Origin: Sphingomonadaceae bacterium | Lineage (GTDB): Bacteria; Pseudomonadota; Alphaproteobacteria; Sphingomonadales; Sphingomonadaceae | Direction: 5' to 3' | NCBI GenBank assembly: GCA_947454135.1 | Contig: CANGJI010000029.1 | Span: 1-32,365 of the forward strand | DNA: 32,365 bases | Made by a program: the position numbers and the translations under genes | The notes under the pieces: generated by a model | Told to the model about the DNA's origin: nothing | The model's database searches: none | The model's input: only the letters and a program-made list of their open reading frames with translations | Part shown: one piece after another, positions 8,853 through 16,744 of the stretch | How positions within the stretch are numbered: the stretch's first letter is position 1 | Layout of the letters: every line of letters begins with the position of its first letter

Positions 8853-9418
8853 GCCTTCAGCTCGGACGCGAATTCGCCGTCGATGAGGACGAAGACGATG
8901 CGGCAGTTCTTGTCGGAGCGGTTGGCCCAGCCGTGGTTGGTGCCGCGCTGGATCACGATGTCGCCGGGGTAAACCGTCGTCTCACCCTCATCCATGATGA
9001 GGACGAGTTCGCCTTCGATGACAATGCCGTAGTCGATGGTCTCGGTGCGGTGCATCAGGGCGTGGCGCGCGCCCGCTTTGGCCGCGTTGGAGGCGTGGCC
9101 GGCGCCGATCTCTGCGAAGTGGGCTGCGGCTTCTTCGGGCGTCATGTTGCGGATGCCGTCCCCCTCGGGCGGGATATCGAGCACGCGGATGCGGGTGCCG
9201 CTTTTCGGCGGCGCAAGGACGATGCCAGCTTCGTGCGGCTCGCCCGAGGCAGCGTCGATATAGGCGGGGGTCTGCGGCGTGTTCCACACCTCGTGGAACA
9301 TCGGGCCGATCGCACCGCCAACCTGCTGGACGCGCGGCGCGGCGCCGTCTTCCTGGATGATCGCGCGGCCGGCTGCATCGTGGCCGGTGACCACGCGGCG
9401 AACGGGTTTCACTTCCAT
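8849..9418 (-). CDS. Single-domain cupin protein
   Basis: A 189-residue protein whose C-terminal half is a conserved double-stranded beta-helix: H123 and E126 (MHRTETIDYGIVIEGEL) in the first cupin motif and H162 (PGDIVIQRGTNHGW) in the second. The usual first-motif HxH is replaced by HRTE. The start at 9418 has GGGAG spaced six bases before it. Genes of this kind are often encoded next to FAH-family hydrolases in aromatic catabolic clusters; the function (dioxygenase, decarboxylase, isomerase or sensor) is not settled. Coupled to the FAH gene downstream and 85 bases after the DHA2 transporter on the same strand. Confidence 0.85.
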   Translation of the reverse strand: MEVKPVRRVVTGHDAAGRAIIQEDGAAPRVQQVGGAIGPMFHEVWNTPQTPAYIDAASGEPHEAGIVLAPPKSGTRIRVLDIPPEGDGIRNMTPEEAAAHFAEIGAGHASNAAKAGARHALMHRTETIDYGIVIEGELVLIMDEGETTVYPGDIVIQRGTNHGWANRSDKNCRIVFVLIDGEFASELKA

Positions 9419-9447
9419 ATAATCTCCCGCAATGGTTATCTATCCGT

Positions 9448-9475
9448 TTTATGGATCGATTTGCTTAGTTTACAA
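9448..9475 (-). promoter_or_regulatory. Candidate promoter and inverted repeat before the cupin-FAH pair
   Basis: The 85-base gap after the DHA2 gene is AT-rich against its GC-rich surroundings. On the minus strand TTGTAA (9470-9475) and CATAAA (9448-9453) are spaced by 16 bases. ATCC and GGAT arms (ATCCATAAAACGGAT, 9442-9456) straddle the -10 element as a small inverted repeat. This suggests the cupin-FAH pair can be transcribed on its own. Confidence 0.35.
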
Positions 9476-9503
9476 TAGACAATGCCGATCAAGAGCGTTG
9501 AGG

Positions 9504-10979
9504 TCAATCCGCTGCAGGTTTGCGTTCGGCGGCGAACAGGGTGGTCGGCAGGCGCGAGACGGCAACTACGGCGACAGCCAGCAGCACCGCGACCATCGCC
9601 GCGCCGGGGACCAGCCCGGCAAGCCGCGCTGCCGCGTCATGCCCCTGCACCGCGAAATAGGCCGAGCCGACGAGGGCGATGCCGAGCGCGCCGCCGAGTT
9701 GCTGCGCCGTACGCATGGTGGCGCTGGCGGTGCCCGCGTGGGTGCGCGCAACTTCGGAGACGGCGATGGGGCCGAGCGGTCCGGAAAGCGTGCCGAAGCC
9801 GATCCCGGCCAGCGCGAGGGTCGCGATGAGGACAGGGCCGCCATCAATGCGCGCATGGATCAGGGCGAGGGTGCTGATGATGCCGCTTGCCATCAGCACG
9901 CCACCTGCCATCGGGAGCAGGCGTCCGAACCTGGGAAGCAGGCGCGGGACAAGCAGGCCGACTGCGACCATCACGCCGAGGCCGAAGGGAATGTGGATCA
10001 GCGCCGTCTTGAGCGGCGTGAGCGCGAGGCCCTGCTGGAGCGCGACGGCGAAGATCATCAGGAAACCGACCGAGCCGCTGTTGAACGCCATCGCCGCTAT
10101 CACGCCGTAGCGAAAGGTGGGGATGGCAAAGAGGCTTGGTTCGATCATGGCGGGCAGGCCCGCCAAACGGCGCGCCATGGCGCGCCGCACACCGATTGCG
10201 ACTGCGCCGAGCCCGCCCGCGAAGATTGCTGCGGCAACGGCGGGGCGGAGATTTTCGTGCGCCTGGATGAGCGCGAGCAGGATCAAGCCGAAGCCTGCGG
10301 CAAACAGCGCCGCGCCGGATAGATCGATGGCAAGTCCGCGATGCTCCTCGCCGGTGCGGGGTAGCGTGATCCGGCCCATGGCGAGTGCGAAGAGGCCGAC
10401 CGGCAGGTTGATCAGGAAGATCAGGCGCCAGCCGAGGCCGAACAGATTTAGCTCGATCAGGAAGCCGCCGAGGATCGGTCCGACGATGGCGGCCAGCCCG
10501 ATGATCATGCCGAAGAAGGCGAGGCGCTTCACCCGCTCGAGCGGGGTGTAGAGCAACTGGACGATGGCCATGGTCTGCGGTCCCATCATTGCGCCTGCCG
10601 CGCCTTGGAGGACGCGCGCGAAGACCAGTACGCCGGGGCTCGGGGCAAGGCCGCAAAGTGCGGAAGCGGCGACGAAGCCCGCGACGCCGCCGAGGAACAG
10701 GCGGCGGTGGCCGAACGCATCGCCAAGCCGTCCGCCAAGCAGAAGCAGCGAGCCGAGGGTCAGGAGGTAACCCGCGACGATCCACTGCATCGCGGCGGGT
10801 GAGGCGCCAAGGCCATCGCGAATGGCCGGCAGGGCGGTGTTGACGATGGTCGTGTCGGCCACTTCCAGCACGACAGCGGTGAGCACGGTGAAGAAGGCGA
10901 GCGCGCGCTGGCGGTCGTCGAGCTCATGCGGCTGCCTGGTGGCGGAGGCTGCGGCCGGTGCCGCCTGATGCGCTGTCAT
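9504..10979 (-). CDS. MFS transporter, DHA2 (EmrB/QacA) family, 14 TM
   Basis: Major facilitator protein of 491 residues, the length of 14-helix drug:H+ antiporters. Signature regions are VADTTIVNTALPAIRDGLG in TM1 (motif D1 of DHA2), a TM2-TM3 loop GGRLGDAFGHRRLFLGG, and GAMMGPQTMAIVQLLYTPLERVKRLAFFG near TM4-5. The final stretch is a short cytoplasmic tail ending KPAAD. The start at 10979 has no strong Shine-Dalgarno. It is divergent from another MFS gene across a 181-base promoter region. It probably exports a toxic aromatic substrate or intermediate; the exact ligand cannot be inferred. Confidence 0.92.
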   Translation of the reverse strand: MTAHQAAPAAASATRQPHELDDRQRALAFFTVLTAVVLEVADTTIVNTALPAIRDGLGASPAAMQWIVAGYLLTLGSLLLLGGRLGDAFGHRRLFLGGVAGFVAASALCGLAPSPGVLVFARVLQGAAGAMMGPQTMAIVQLLYTPLERVKRLAFFGMIIGLAAIVGPILGGFLIELNLFGLGWRLIFLINLPVGLFALAMGRITLPRTGEEHRGLAIDLSGAALFAAGFGLILLALIQAHENLRPAVAAAIFAGGLGAVAIGVRRAMARRLAGLPAMIEPSLFAIPTFRYGVIAAMAFNSGSVGFLMIFAVALQQGLALTPLKTALIHIPFGLGVMVAVGLLVPRLLPRFGRLLPMAGGVLMASGIISTLALIHARIDGGPVLIATLALAGIGFGTLSGPLGPIAVSEVARTHAGTASATMRTAQQLGGALGIALVGSAYFAVQGHDAAARLAGLVPGAAMVAVLLAVAVVAVSRLPTTLFAAERKPAAD

Positions 10980-11048
10980 GTGGTGTGTTATGTCCCGTCC
11001 GCCTTCCCGTGACGGATATACGTGCCGAGCTTGTGAGTCCGGTCAAAT

Positions 11049-11064
11049 TAAAATCATGCTTCTA
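11049..11064. promoter_or_regulatory. Candidate operator (site E) between divergent MFS genes
   Basis: TAAAATCATGCTTCTA; read on the minus strand it is TAGAAGCATGATTTTA and resembles the site at 23461. It sits in an AT-rich island. TATTAT at 11063-11068 is a good -10 candidate for the rightward MFS gene and overlaps the site, while GGTCAA (11041-11046, TTGACC on minus) is a -35 candidate for the leftward one. Weakest of the five related sites together with that at 28281. Confidence 0.3.
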
Positions 11065-11147
11065 TTATGCGCGCTTGTCTCCTATGGTCAAGCGCACGAG
11101 GCAAGTTATGATGGGAAAGACAGCCCGCCTGCGACAGAAAAATTGTT

Positions 11148-11154
11148 AGGGGAG
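11148..11154 (+). promoter_or_regulatory. Ribosome binding site that fixes a TTG start
   Basis: AGGGGAG lies six bases before TTG at 11161. It supports a TTG start for the MFS gene over an in-frame upstream ATG/GTG, because the upstream extension codes for no transporter-like sequence and covers the divergent promoter. Confidence 0.75.
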
Positions 11155-11160
11155 AATATC

Positions 11161-12375
11161 TTGGCAAGCACTCCTACGGCCGCGCGTGTGGCCGGCATGC
11201 CGCAGGGTCTGACCGTCATCATCGCGGGCTTCCTGCCGATTCTGGCCATCGTCACGATGTTTCCGGCCATCCCGGCCATCATTGGCCACTTCGCGCCGAC
11301 CGATCCGACTGCGCCGACGAAGGTGCCCTCGATGGTCACGGCGCCGGGACTGACGATCGCGCTCGTGGCGATGTTTGCCGGGCTGCTGGTCGACCGGTAT
11401 GGGCGGCGCAGGCTGCTGCTGGTCTCAACCTTCTTCTATGGCCTGATCGGCGCGGCACCGTTCTTCCTCGAGAGCCTCGACGTGATCTATGGCTCGCGGC
11501 TGCTGCTGGGGCTGTGCGAGGCGGTCATCCTCACCACGGTCAACACGCTGATCGCCGACTACTGGCCGGACGAGGGCCGCCGCAAGTGGCTCGCGCTGCA
11601 GGGGCTGGTCGGGCCGGCGCTTTCCTCGGTGATGATCTTCTTTGCCGGTACGATGACGGCATGGCGCTGGAACGGCATCTTCCTGCTCTATCTGCTCGCC
11701 GTGCCGATCTGGGCGGCAATGGTGCGCTGGATGTTCGAGCCTTCGAGCGATGCGACCGTGCGCATGATGCTTGGCATGGACGAGAAGGACACCGGCGGCT
11801 TCCCGTGGAGCGCGATGCTCGGGATCGCGGGCCTCACGCTGTTCTCCTCGGCGATCTACTATGTGTTCATCGTCAATGGCGCGACGGTCTGGCAGGAGCT
11901 TGGCGTCACCGATCCGCAGAGCATCGGGCAGATCACCGCGCTGCCGACGCTGTTCATTCTGGTCGGCGCGACGCTGTTCTGGTGGCTGGGGGCCAAGGGG
12001 CTGGGCTCACCGGCGCTGATCGCGGTGTTCCTCGGCTTCCTTGGCGCGGGGCTCGCGGTGATGGGGCTCGCGCATGACTGGAAGGGCATGATCCTTGGCA
12101 TGGCGTTGCAACAGACGGGCGCGGGCATGGCGATCCCGACGCTGATCGCCTGGGCGCAGAGCCAGCTGCCCTTCGCACACCGGGGGCGCGGCATGGGGAT
12201 CTGGACTGCGACGTTCTTCTTCGGCCAGTTCTCCTCGCCGCTCCTGGTGAGCGCGCTGCGCGGCGCGATGGGCACGATGCAGGGGGCGTTCCTAGTCGCC
12301 GGGATCATCAGCGCGGTGGGCGCAGTGCTCCTGCTCGCCGTTCTGTCTGGTACGGCAAGGAAAGCGGCGGCCTGA
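11161..12375 (+). CDS. MFS transporter, 12 TM (DHA1-like)
   Basis: Major facilitator of 404 residues when started at TTG 11161 (MASTPTAARVAGMPQGLTVIIAGFLPILAIV). The TM2-TM3 signature loop is VDRYGRRRLLLVS, and TM4-5 contains SRLLLGLCEAVILTTVNTLIADYWPDEGRRKW, which matches metabolite/drug transporters. A second-half MFS signature, WWLGAKGLGSPALIAVFLG, follows a cytoplasmic loop at about residue 205. A longer open frame from 10978 is rejected because the strong Shine-Dalgarno is at 11148. The substrate is unknown; its place suggests uptake or export of an aromatic acid. The gene converges on the Rieske gene, and its TGA lies inside a shared hairpin. Confidence 0.88.
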   Translation: MASTPTAARVAGMPQGLTVIIAGFLPILAIVTMFPAIPAIIGHFAPTDPTAPTKVPSMVTAPGLTIALVAMFAGLLVDRYGRRRLLLVSTFFYGLIGAAPFFLESLDVIYGSRLLLGLCEAVILTTVNTLIADYWPDEGRRKWLALQGLVGPALSSVMIFFAGTMTAWRWNGIFLLYLLAVPIWAAMVRWMFEPSSDATVRMMLGMDEKDTGGFPWSAMLGIAGLTLFSSAIYYVFIVNGATVWQELGVTDPQSIGQITALPTLFILVGATLFWWLGAKGLGSPALIAVFLGFLGAGLAVMGLAHDWKGMILGMALQQTGAGMAIPTLIAWAQSQLPFAHRGRGMGIWTATFFFGQFSSPLLVSALRGAMGTMQGAFLVAGIISAVGAVLLLAVLSGTARKAAA

Positions 12376-12388
12376 TTGTTCAGGCCGC
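12367..12388. terminator. Hairpin holding both convergent stop codons
   Basis: Perfect 9-bp stem GCGGCCTGA (12367-12375) / TCAGGCCGC (12380-12388) with loop TTGT. The TGA of the plus-strand MFS gene and the TGA of the minus-strand Rieske gene are the mirror-image ends of the stem. The genes are only four bases apart, so this is the sole candidate terminator for both. No long T-tract follows. Confidence 0.65.
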
Positions 12389-13390
12389 TGCGGCTTCCTC
12401 CGCCTTGCGCAGCTGCATCAGCGCGCGGCGGGCGCGGATGGCGCCGGCATCGGTCTTGAGGATCGCGGGGCGCGCGTCCCAGAAGTCCTGATCGCCAAGT
12501 GCACGCTGGGCGGCCTCGATCATCGGTTCGTCTTCCTCGACGAAGACGCGGCGGGCCATTTCGGCGGCCTGCGGATTGTCTTCGTGATCGTAGAAGTAGT
12601 GCGACGAGGTTTCGGTCTCGGGCGTGATGATATGCGGGTTGACCATCGGCGGCACGATGAGCTCCGCACGCTGGGTGCCAGCCTTGGCAAGGCCGACGGT
12701 CAGCGCCATCGCGGCGGGCGCGTGCCAGCGCATATGGAGCCACTGGTCGATCTTCGCGCCGGGTTCGAGCATCGGCTTCGACCATTCCGGCGCCTCGGCG
12801 TCGGTCATGTCCCAGTTGTTCCAGATCGCGCCATCTTCCTCGTGGCGGACGGTCTGCTCGCCGTGGAAAATGGAGCCGTTCACGCCGAAGGTCTCGATAT
12901 GGAGGAACTCTGCGTGAGTGAGATCCATCAGGTTGTCGGTGATGAGCTCGTAGTTGCCTTCGATGCGCAGGGATCCGCGGTGCATGCCGCGATCTTCATC
13001 GAGGAAGCTGAAGTCGGGGATCTTTGCGGGGTCCGCCAGCGCAGGATCGCCCGGCCAGAACCACAGGCCGCGGTGCTTCTCGACGATCGGCTTGGAAGCG
13101 GCGCTGACATGGGCGGGCGGATCGCCGGGGAAAGGCGAATGGACGCAATTGCCCGTGCCATCAAAGCCGAGGCCGTGGTAGCGGCACCGCACGGTATCGC
13201 CGACGCGCTGGCCCATTGAAAGGGGCACGAAACGGTGCGGGCAGCGGTCGGCGATCATGGCGTAGGTGCCGTCGGCCTTGCGCCAGATCAGCCATGGCTT
13301 GCCGAGCAGCGTGCGCGAAAGCAGCGCCTCGCCTGCGATCTCGTCGGCCCATGCGGCCATGTACCAGACATTTTTGACGTAAGCGGTCAT
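12380..13390 (-). CDS. Rieske non-heme iron oxygenase, oxygenase subunit (vanillate/dicamba O-demethylase type)
   Basis: Terminal oxygenase of 336 residues. The Rieske [2Fe-2S] ligands are C50, H52, C69 and H72 (CPHRF...CRYHG). The mononuclear iron site has H159 and H164 with bridging D156 (NLMDLTHAEFLH), as in VanA/DdmC. The start MTAYVKNVWYMAAWADEI is diagnostic of that group. Members remove O-methyl groups or hydroxylate aromatic acids using a separate ferredoxin reductase, which is not in the window. The ATG at 13390 overlaps the TGA of the GMC gene (ATGA), making it the last gene of the sugar-oxidation operon. A longer open frame up to 14482 is only read-through of the GMC region and is not used. 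O-demethylation of a methoxylated aglycone is a reasonable guess. Confidence 0.92.
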   Translation of the reverse strand: MTAYVKNVWYMAAWADEIAGEALLSRTLLGKPWLIWRKADGTYAMIADRCPHRFVPLSMGQRVGDTVRCRYHGLGFDGTGNCVHSPFPGDPPAHVSAASKPIVEKHRGLWFWPGDPALADPAKIPDFSFLDEDRGMHRGSLRIEGNYELITDNLMDLTHAEFLHIETFGVNGSIFHGEQTVRHEEDGAIWNNWDMTDAEAPEWSKPMLEPGAKIDQWLHMRWHAPAAMALTVGLAKAGTQRAELIVPPMVNPHIITPETETSSHYFYDHEDNPQAAEMARRVFVEEDEPMIEAAQRALGDQDFWDARPAILKTDAGAIRARRALMQLRKAEEAAAA

Positions 13391-15078
13391 ATCGCACCCG
13401 ATTTGAGGAGCGAGACGGCGTGGGCGGCGGCGCGGGCTGTCAGCGCCATGTAGGTGAGCGAGGGGTTCTGGCAGGCCGACGAGCTCATCTGCGCGCCATC
13501 GGTGACGAAGAGATTGGCGATGTCGTGCGCCTGGCTCCACTTGTTGAGCACCGAGGTCGCCGGGTCGCTGCCCATGCGCGCGCCGCCCATTTCGTGGATC
13601 GCCGTGCCGCCCGCGCCGGGCCGGTCGAAGCCGAACATCACATGGCCGCCAGCCTTGGTGAGCATCTCGGTGGCATCGGCCTTGGCCTGCGCGAGCGCGG
13701 CGTTTTCTTCCGCGCCGAACGCGAAATCGATGCGGAGCTGCGGAATGCCGTTGGCGTCCACTTTCGTGCGGTCGAGCGTGAGGCGGTTGCTGGCGCGCGG
13801 GACGCAATCGGCAAAGGCCACAAGGACCATGCGCCAGGGGCCGGGTTTCCTGAGCTTTGCCTTGTAGTCCGCGCCGATACCGCCCTCGCGCTTGCCTGCG
13901 GTCCATGTCGACTGGAGCGCGCCGCCCTGAAACGAGAAGCCGCGCGTGTGGCCGGTGCCGTCCATCGTCTCCATGTTGCGATAGCGCGGGATGACGACGC
14001 CGGTGGGGCGGTTGCCGAAGCTGGTCCACTGCTCGAAGCCGGGCATGATCGCGGCGGCGGAGAGCGTGTTGGCGTGGTCCATGATGTGCGTGCCGAGCAC
14101 GCCGCTGCTGTTCGCGAGGCCGCCGGGCATCGCCTCGGTGGCGGAATTCAGCAGGAGGTGGACCGAGTTGAAGGCACCTGCGTTGAGGAAGACGAGGCGG
14201 GCCGTGGCCTGACGGCGCGTCCTGGTCTTGCTGTCGATCCAGCGCACGCCGGTGACGCGGCGGGTCTTGGGATCGTAGTCGATCTTCTCGACCGCAGCAT
14301 CGGTGATCAGGGTGAGGTTGCCGGTGGCCTGCGCCGCCGGAAGCGTGCTCGACTGGGTGGAGAAATAGGCGCCGTAGGAGCACCCGCGCGCGCAGATCGA
14401 GCGGCTCTGACAGGGGCCCCGGCCATCCTTCTCCCGCGTGAGATTGGCGGTGCGGCCGATGGTGAGGCGGCGCTCCGGCCACGCCGCCATGATCCGCTCG
14501 CGCGCGGCCTGTTCGACGACGTTGAGCGCGAAGGGGGGGAGGAACTTGCCGTCGGGCAATTGTGGCAGGCCCTCGGCTGCGCCCGAGACGCCGATGAAGT
14601 CCTCGATCTTGTCATACCACGGCGCGAGATCGGCGTAGCGGATCGGCCAGTCTGTGCCATGGCCGTCGCGCTTGTTGGCGCCGAAATCGTAGTCTGACCA
14701 GCGATAGGACTGGCGGCCCCAGGTGAGCGAGCGGCCACCGAGCTGGTAGCTGCGGAACCACGTGAACTGGGTGTCCGGCCCGGTCTGGTAGGGGTTCTGC
14801 GCGTCATTCACGAAGTGGCCTTGCGTGAACTCGGTGAAATGGCGGTTGAGCCGCTGCACCGCGTATTCGCGTTCATAGAGATCGGCATCACCTTCGCCGC
14901 GGAAGGGCATTTCCCACGGGGCTTTCATCTCGGTGTCGTAATCGAGCTGGTGCTCGATCTTGCGTCCGCGTTCGATGAGCAGGACCTTGAGTCCGGCCTC
15001 GGTGAGTTCCTTGGCCGCCCAGCCGCCGGTGATGCCGGAGCCGACGACGATGGCGTCGAAGTTGAGAGATTGGTCCAT
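13387..15078 (-). CDS. GMC-family glycoside/pyranose 3-dehydrogenase, FAD catalytic subunit
   Basis: FAD sugar oxidoreductase of 563 residues. The dinucleotide fold is VVGSGITGGWAAKEL (G13, G15, G18/19), the adenosine-ribose acidic residue is in LLIERG, and a Cys-rich patch C223/C229/C233 (CQSRSICARGC) is typical of the gluconate-2-dehydrogenase/glucoside-3-dehydrogenase branch. A catalytic His/Asn pair is visible as H495 (AIHEMGGARMG) and N538 (ACQNPSLT), spaced as in pyranose oxidases. No signal peptide is present; with the Tat-bearing small subunit encoded just upstream (TGATG overlap) it is probably carried to the periplasm as a complex. Known relatives oxidise C3 of free or glycosidic glucose, the step needed before beta-elimination by the C-glycoside deglycosidase encoded downstream. 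An oxidase using oxygen, like CarA, is an alternative. Confidence 0.88.
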   Translation of the reverse strand: MDQSLNFDAIVVGSGITGGWAAKELTEAGLKVLLIERGRKIEHQLDYDTEMKAPWEMPFRGEGDADLYEREYAVQRLNRHFTEFTQGHFVNDAQNPYQTGPDTQFTWFRSYQLGGRSLTWGRQSYRWSDYDFGANKRDGHGTDWPIRYADLAPWYDKIEDFIGVSGAAEGLPQLPDGKFLPPFALNVVEQAARERIMAAWPERRLTIGRTANLTREKDGRGPCQSRSICARGCSYGAYFSTQSSTLPAAQATGNLTLITDAAVEKIDYDPKTRRVTGVRWIDSKTRTRRQATARLVFLNAGAFNSVHLLLNSATEAMPGGLANSSGVLGTHIMDHANTLSAAAIMPGFEQWTSFGNRPTGVVIPRYRNMETMDGTGHTRGFSFQGGALQSTWTAGKREGGIGADYKAKLRKPGPWRMVLVAFADCVPRASNRLTLDRTKVDANGIPQLRIDFAFGAEENAALAQAKADATEMLTKAGGHVMFGFDRPGAGGTAIHEMGGARMGSDPATSVLNKWSQAHDIANLFVTDGAQMSSSACQNPSLTYMALTARAAAHAVSLLKSGAI

Positions 15079-15677
15079 CAGCCGAAGTCCACCGCTGTCC
15101 AGTCACTGGAATAGGCGCGCGTTTCTGGCGTCACGGGCACCTTGGGATCGAACCGGCCGGGGACCAGTTCGTAGTTGAGTTCCTGCGATCCGCCGACTTC
15201 GCTGGTATAGTAGCCGGTGAGGATCAGCGCCTTGATCGCGCGCCATGGGGCGGCTGCGGGATCGCCGCTGAACGCTGCGGCATCGAGCGCGGCGAGCCGG
15301 TCATGGCGCTGCGCGGGAGGCAGGCTCAGCCAATCCTCGCCGAGCCTGCTTTCCAGCCATCCGGCATGATCGAGGCTGCCGTCCGCGCGCAGGTAGGGCG
15401 CGAACGAGGGATCGGTGGCGGGGGCACGACGCGTCCCCTCAAGGCCGTGGGCCAGCGCGACGAGCACGAAATCGCCGACGCCGACGGCACCGGCCCCCGG
15501 CGTATCGGTATCGGGAATGACGAGATCGGCGACCAGCCGCATCAGCATACGGCAATGCGGGGGCGGCTCTTCCTTGGGATCGAGCCTCCTGAGCACTTCC
15601 GCCCCGCTCGGTGCGGCGGCCTGAACGGCTACCAGAGCGGCGGCGGCGAGGAAGCTGCGCCTGTTCCAGCCAGTCAT
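15078..15677 (-). CDS. Gluconate 2-dehydrogenase subunit 3 family protein (small subunit of the glycoside 3-dehydrogenase)
   Basis: A 199-residue accessory subunit. The N-terminus MTGWNRRSFLAAAALVAVQAAAPSG is a Tat leader (RRSFLAA), followed by the family body with MLMRLVADLVIPDTDTPGAGAVGVGDFV near residue 45 and a C-terminal LILTGYYTSEVGGSQELNYELVPGRF block. Family members are hitchhiker chaperone/escort subunits that carry the FAD subunit through the Tat pore and pass electrons to cytochrome c. Its ATG overlaps the stop of the TIM-barrel gene (ATGA), and its TGA overlaps the GMC start (TGATG). No cytochrome subunit is encoded in the window, so the acceptor must come from elsewhere. Confidence 0.88.
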   Translation of the reverse strand: MTGWNRRSFLAAAALVAVQAAAPSGAEVLRRLDPKEEPPPHCRMLMRLVADLVIPDTDTPGAGAVGVGDFVLVALAHGLEGTRRAPATDPSFAPYLRADGSLDHAGWLESRLGEDWLSLPPAQRHDRLAALDAAAFSGDPAAAPWRAIKALILTGYYTSEVGGSQELNYELVPGRFDPKVPVTPETRAYSSDWTAVDFG

Positions 15678-16732
15678 TCGCTGATCCCCATCAGGCGGCG
15701 GTTGAGTGCGCGGTCTGCGCCGCCGGCGGCGAAGTCGTCAAACGCGTGTTCGGTGACCTTGATGATGTGCCGGTCGATGAAGGGTGCGCCTTCGGCGGCG
15801 CCCACTTCGGGGTGCTTCAGCGCGCATTCCCATTCGAGCACGGCCCAGCCGGCGAAATCATTGGCGGCCATCTTCGAGAAGATCGCGCCGAAATCGACCT
15901 GCCCGTCACCCAGCGAACGGAAGCGGCCCGGACGATCCACCCAGCCCTGATAGCCGCCGTAGACGCCGGAGCGGCCATTGGGCCGGAACTCGGCGTCCTT
16001 CACATGGAAGCACTTGATGCGGCTGTGATAGATATCGATGAACTGGAGGTAATCGAGGCACTGCAGCACGAAGTGGCTGGGATCGTAGAGGATGTTGGCG
16101 CGCGGGTGATGGCCGACGGCTTCGAGGAAGCGTTCGAACGTCACGCCGTCATGGAGATCCTCGCCGGGGTGGATTTCATAGGCGGCATCGACGCCGTTGT
16201 CCTCGAACACGTCGAGGATCGGCTTCCAGCGCTTGGCAAGCTCGGCAAAGGCATCCTCGACAAGGCCGGCCGGGCGGGCAGGCCAGGGGTAGAAATAGGG
16301 CCACGCCAAGGCGCCCGAGAAAGTGGCGTGCGCGGCAAGACCAAGGCGCCGGCTCGCGACGGCGGCGTTCTTGACCTGCCGGACGGCCCATTCCTGCCGT
16401 GCGGCGGGACGGCCATGGACCTCGGGCGGCGCGAAGCCATCGAACTGCGCGTCGAAGGCGGGGTGGACGGCGACGAGCTGGCCTTGCAGATGCGTCGAGA
16501 GCTCGGTGATCTCGAGCCCCTTGTCCGCCAGCATGCCCTTGATCTCGTCGCAGTAGGTCTGGCTCTCGGCGGCGAGATCGAGGTTGAACAGGCGGTCATC
16601 CCAGCTGGGGATCTGCAGGCCCTTGTAGCCGAGGCTGGCCATGTAGTCGGCGATGGCCGGCAGGCTGTTGAAAGGCGCTGCGTCGCCCGCGAACTGGGCG
16701 AGGAAGATGCCGGGGCCTTTGATCGTCTTCAT
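15674..16732 (-). CDS. COG1082 TIM-barrel protein (sugar isomerase/epimerase or keto-sugar hydratase-like)
   Basis: A 352-residue xylose-isomerase-like TIM barrel without signal peptide. Probable metal ligands are E186 (AAYEIHPGEDLHDG), D217 (ILYDPSH), H243 (CFHVKDAEF) and E300 (AVLEWE), the normal set for this fold. It is annotated in databases as sugar phosphate isomerase/epimerase, but members encoded beside Gfo/Idh/MocA enzymes act on 3-keto-sugars, including hydration of the 2-hydroxy-3-keto-glycal produced by 3-keto-glycoside elimination. GAGGA overlapping the stop region of the upstream oxidoreductase is a good ribosome site ten bases before ATG 16732. In this operon a role in processing the 3-oxidised sugar is likely; the exact reaction is inference. 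Confidence 0.82.
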   Translation of the reverse strand: MKTIKGPGIFLAQFAGDAAPFNSLPAIADYMASLGYKGLQIPSWDDRLFNLDLAAESQTYCDEIKGMLADKGLEITELSTHLQGQLVAVHPAFDAQFDGFAPPEVHGRPAARQEWAVRQVKNAAVASRRLGLAAHATFSGALAWPYFYPWPARPAGLVEDAFAELAKRWKPILDVFEDNGVDAAYEIHPGEDLHDGVTFERFLEAVGHHPRANILYDPSHFVLQCLDYLQFIDIYHSRIKCFHVKDAEFRPNGRSGVYGGYQGWVDRPGRFRSLGDGQVDFGAIFSKMAANDFAGWAVLEWECALKHPEVGAAEGAPFIDRHIIKVTEHAFDDFAAGGADRALNRRLMGISE

Positions 16733-16744
16733 GGTGACAAGTCC

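Noticed and set aside
10978..11160. N-terminal extension of the rightward MFS transporter
   Set aside because: It covers the divergent promoter, lacks a ribosome site and encodes no transporter-like residues; AGGGGAG fixes TTG 11161.
12380..14482. 700-residue minus-strand frame that would fuse extra sequence to the Rieske protein
   Set aside because: The extra N-terminal 364 residues are an arginine/proline-rich out-of-frame reading of the GMC gene; the Rieske family start is at 13390, coupled by ATGA.
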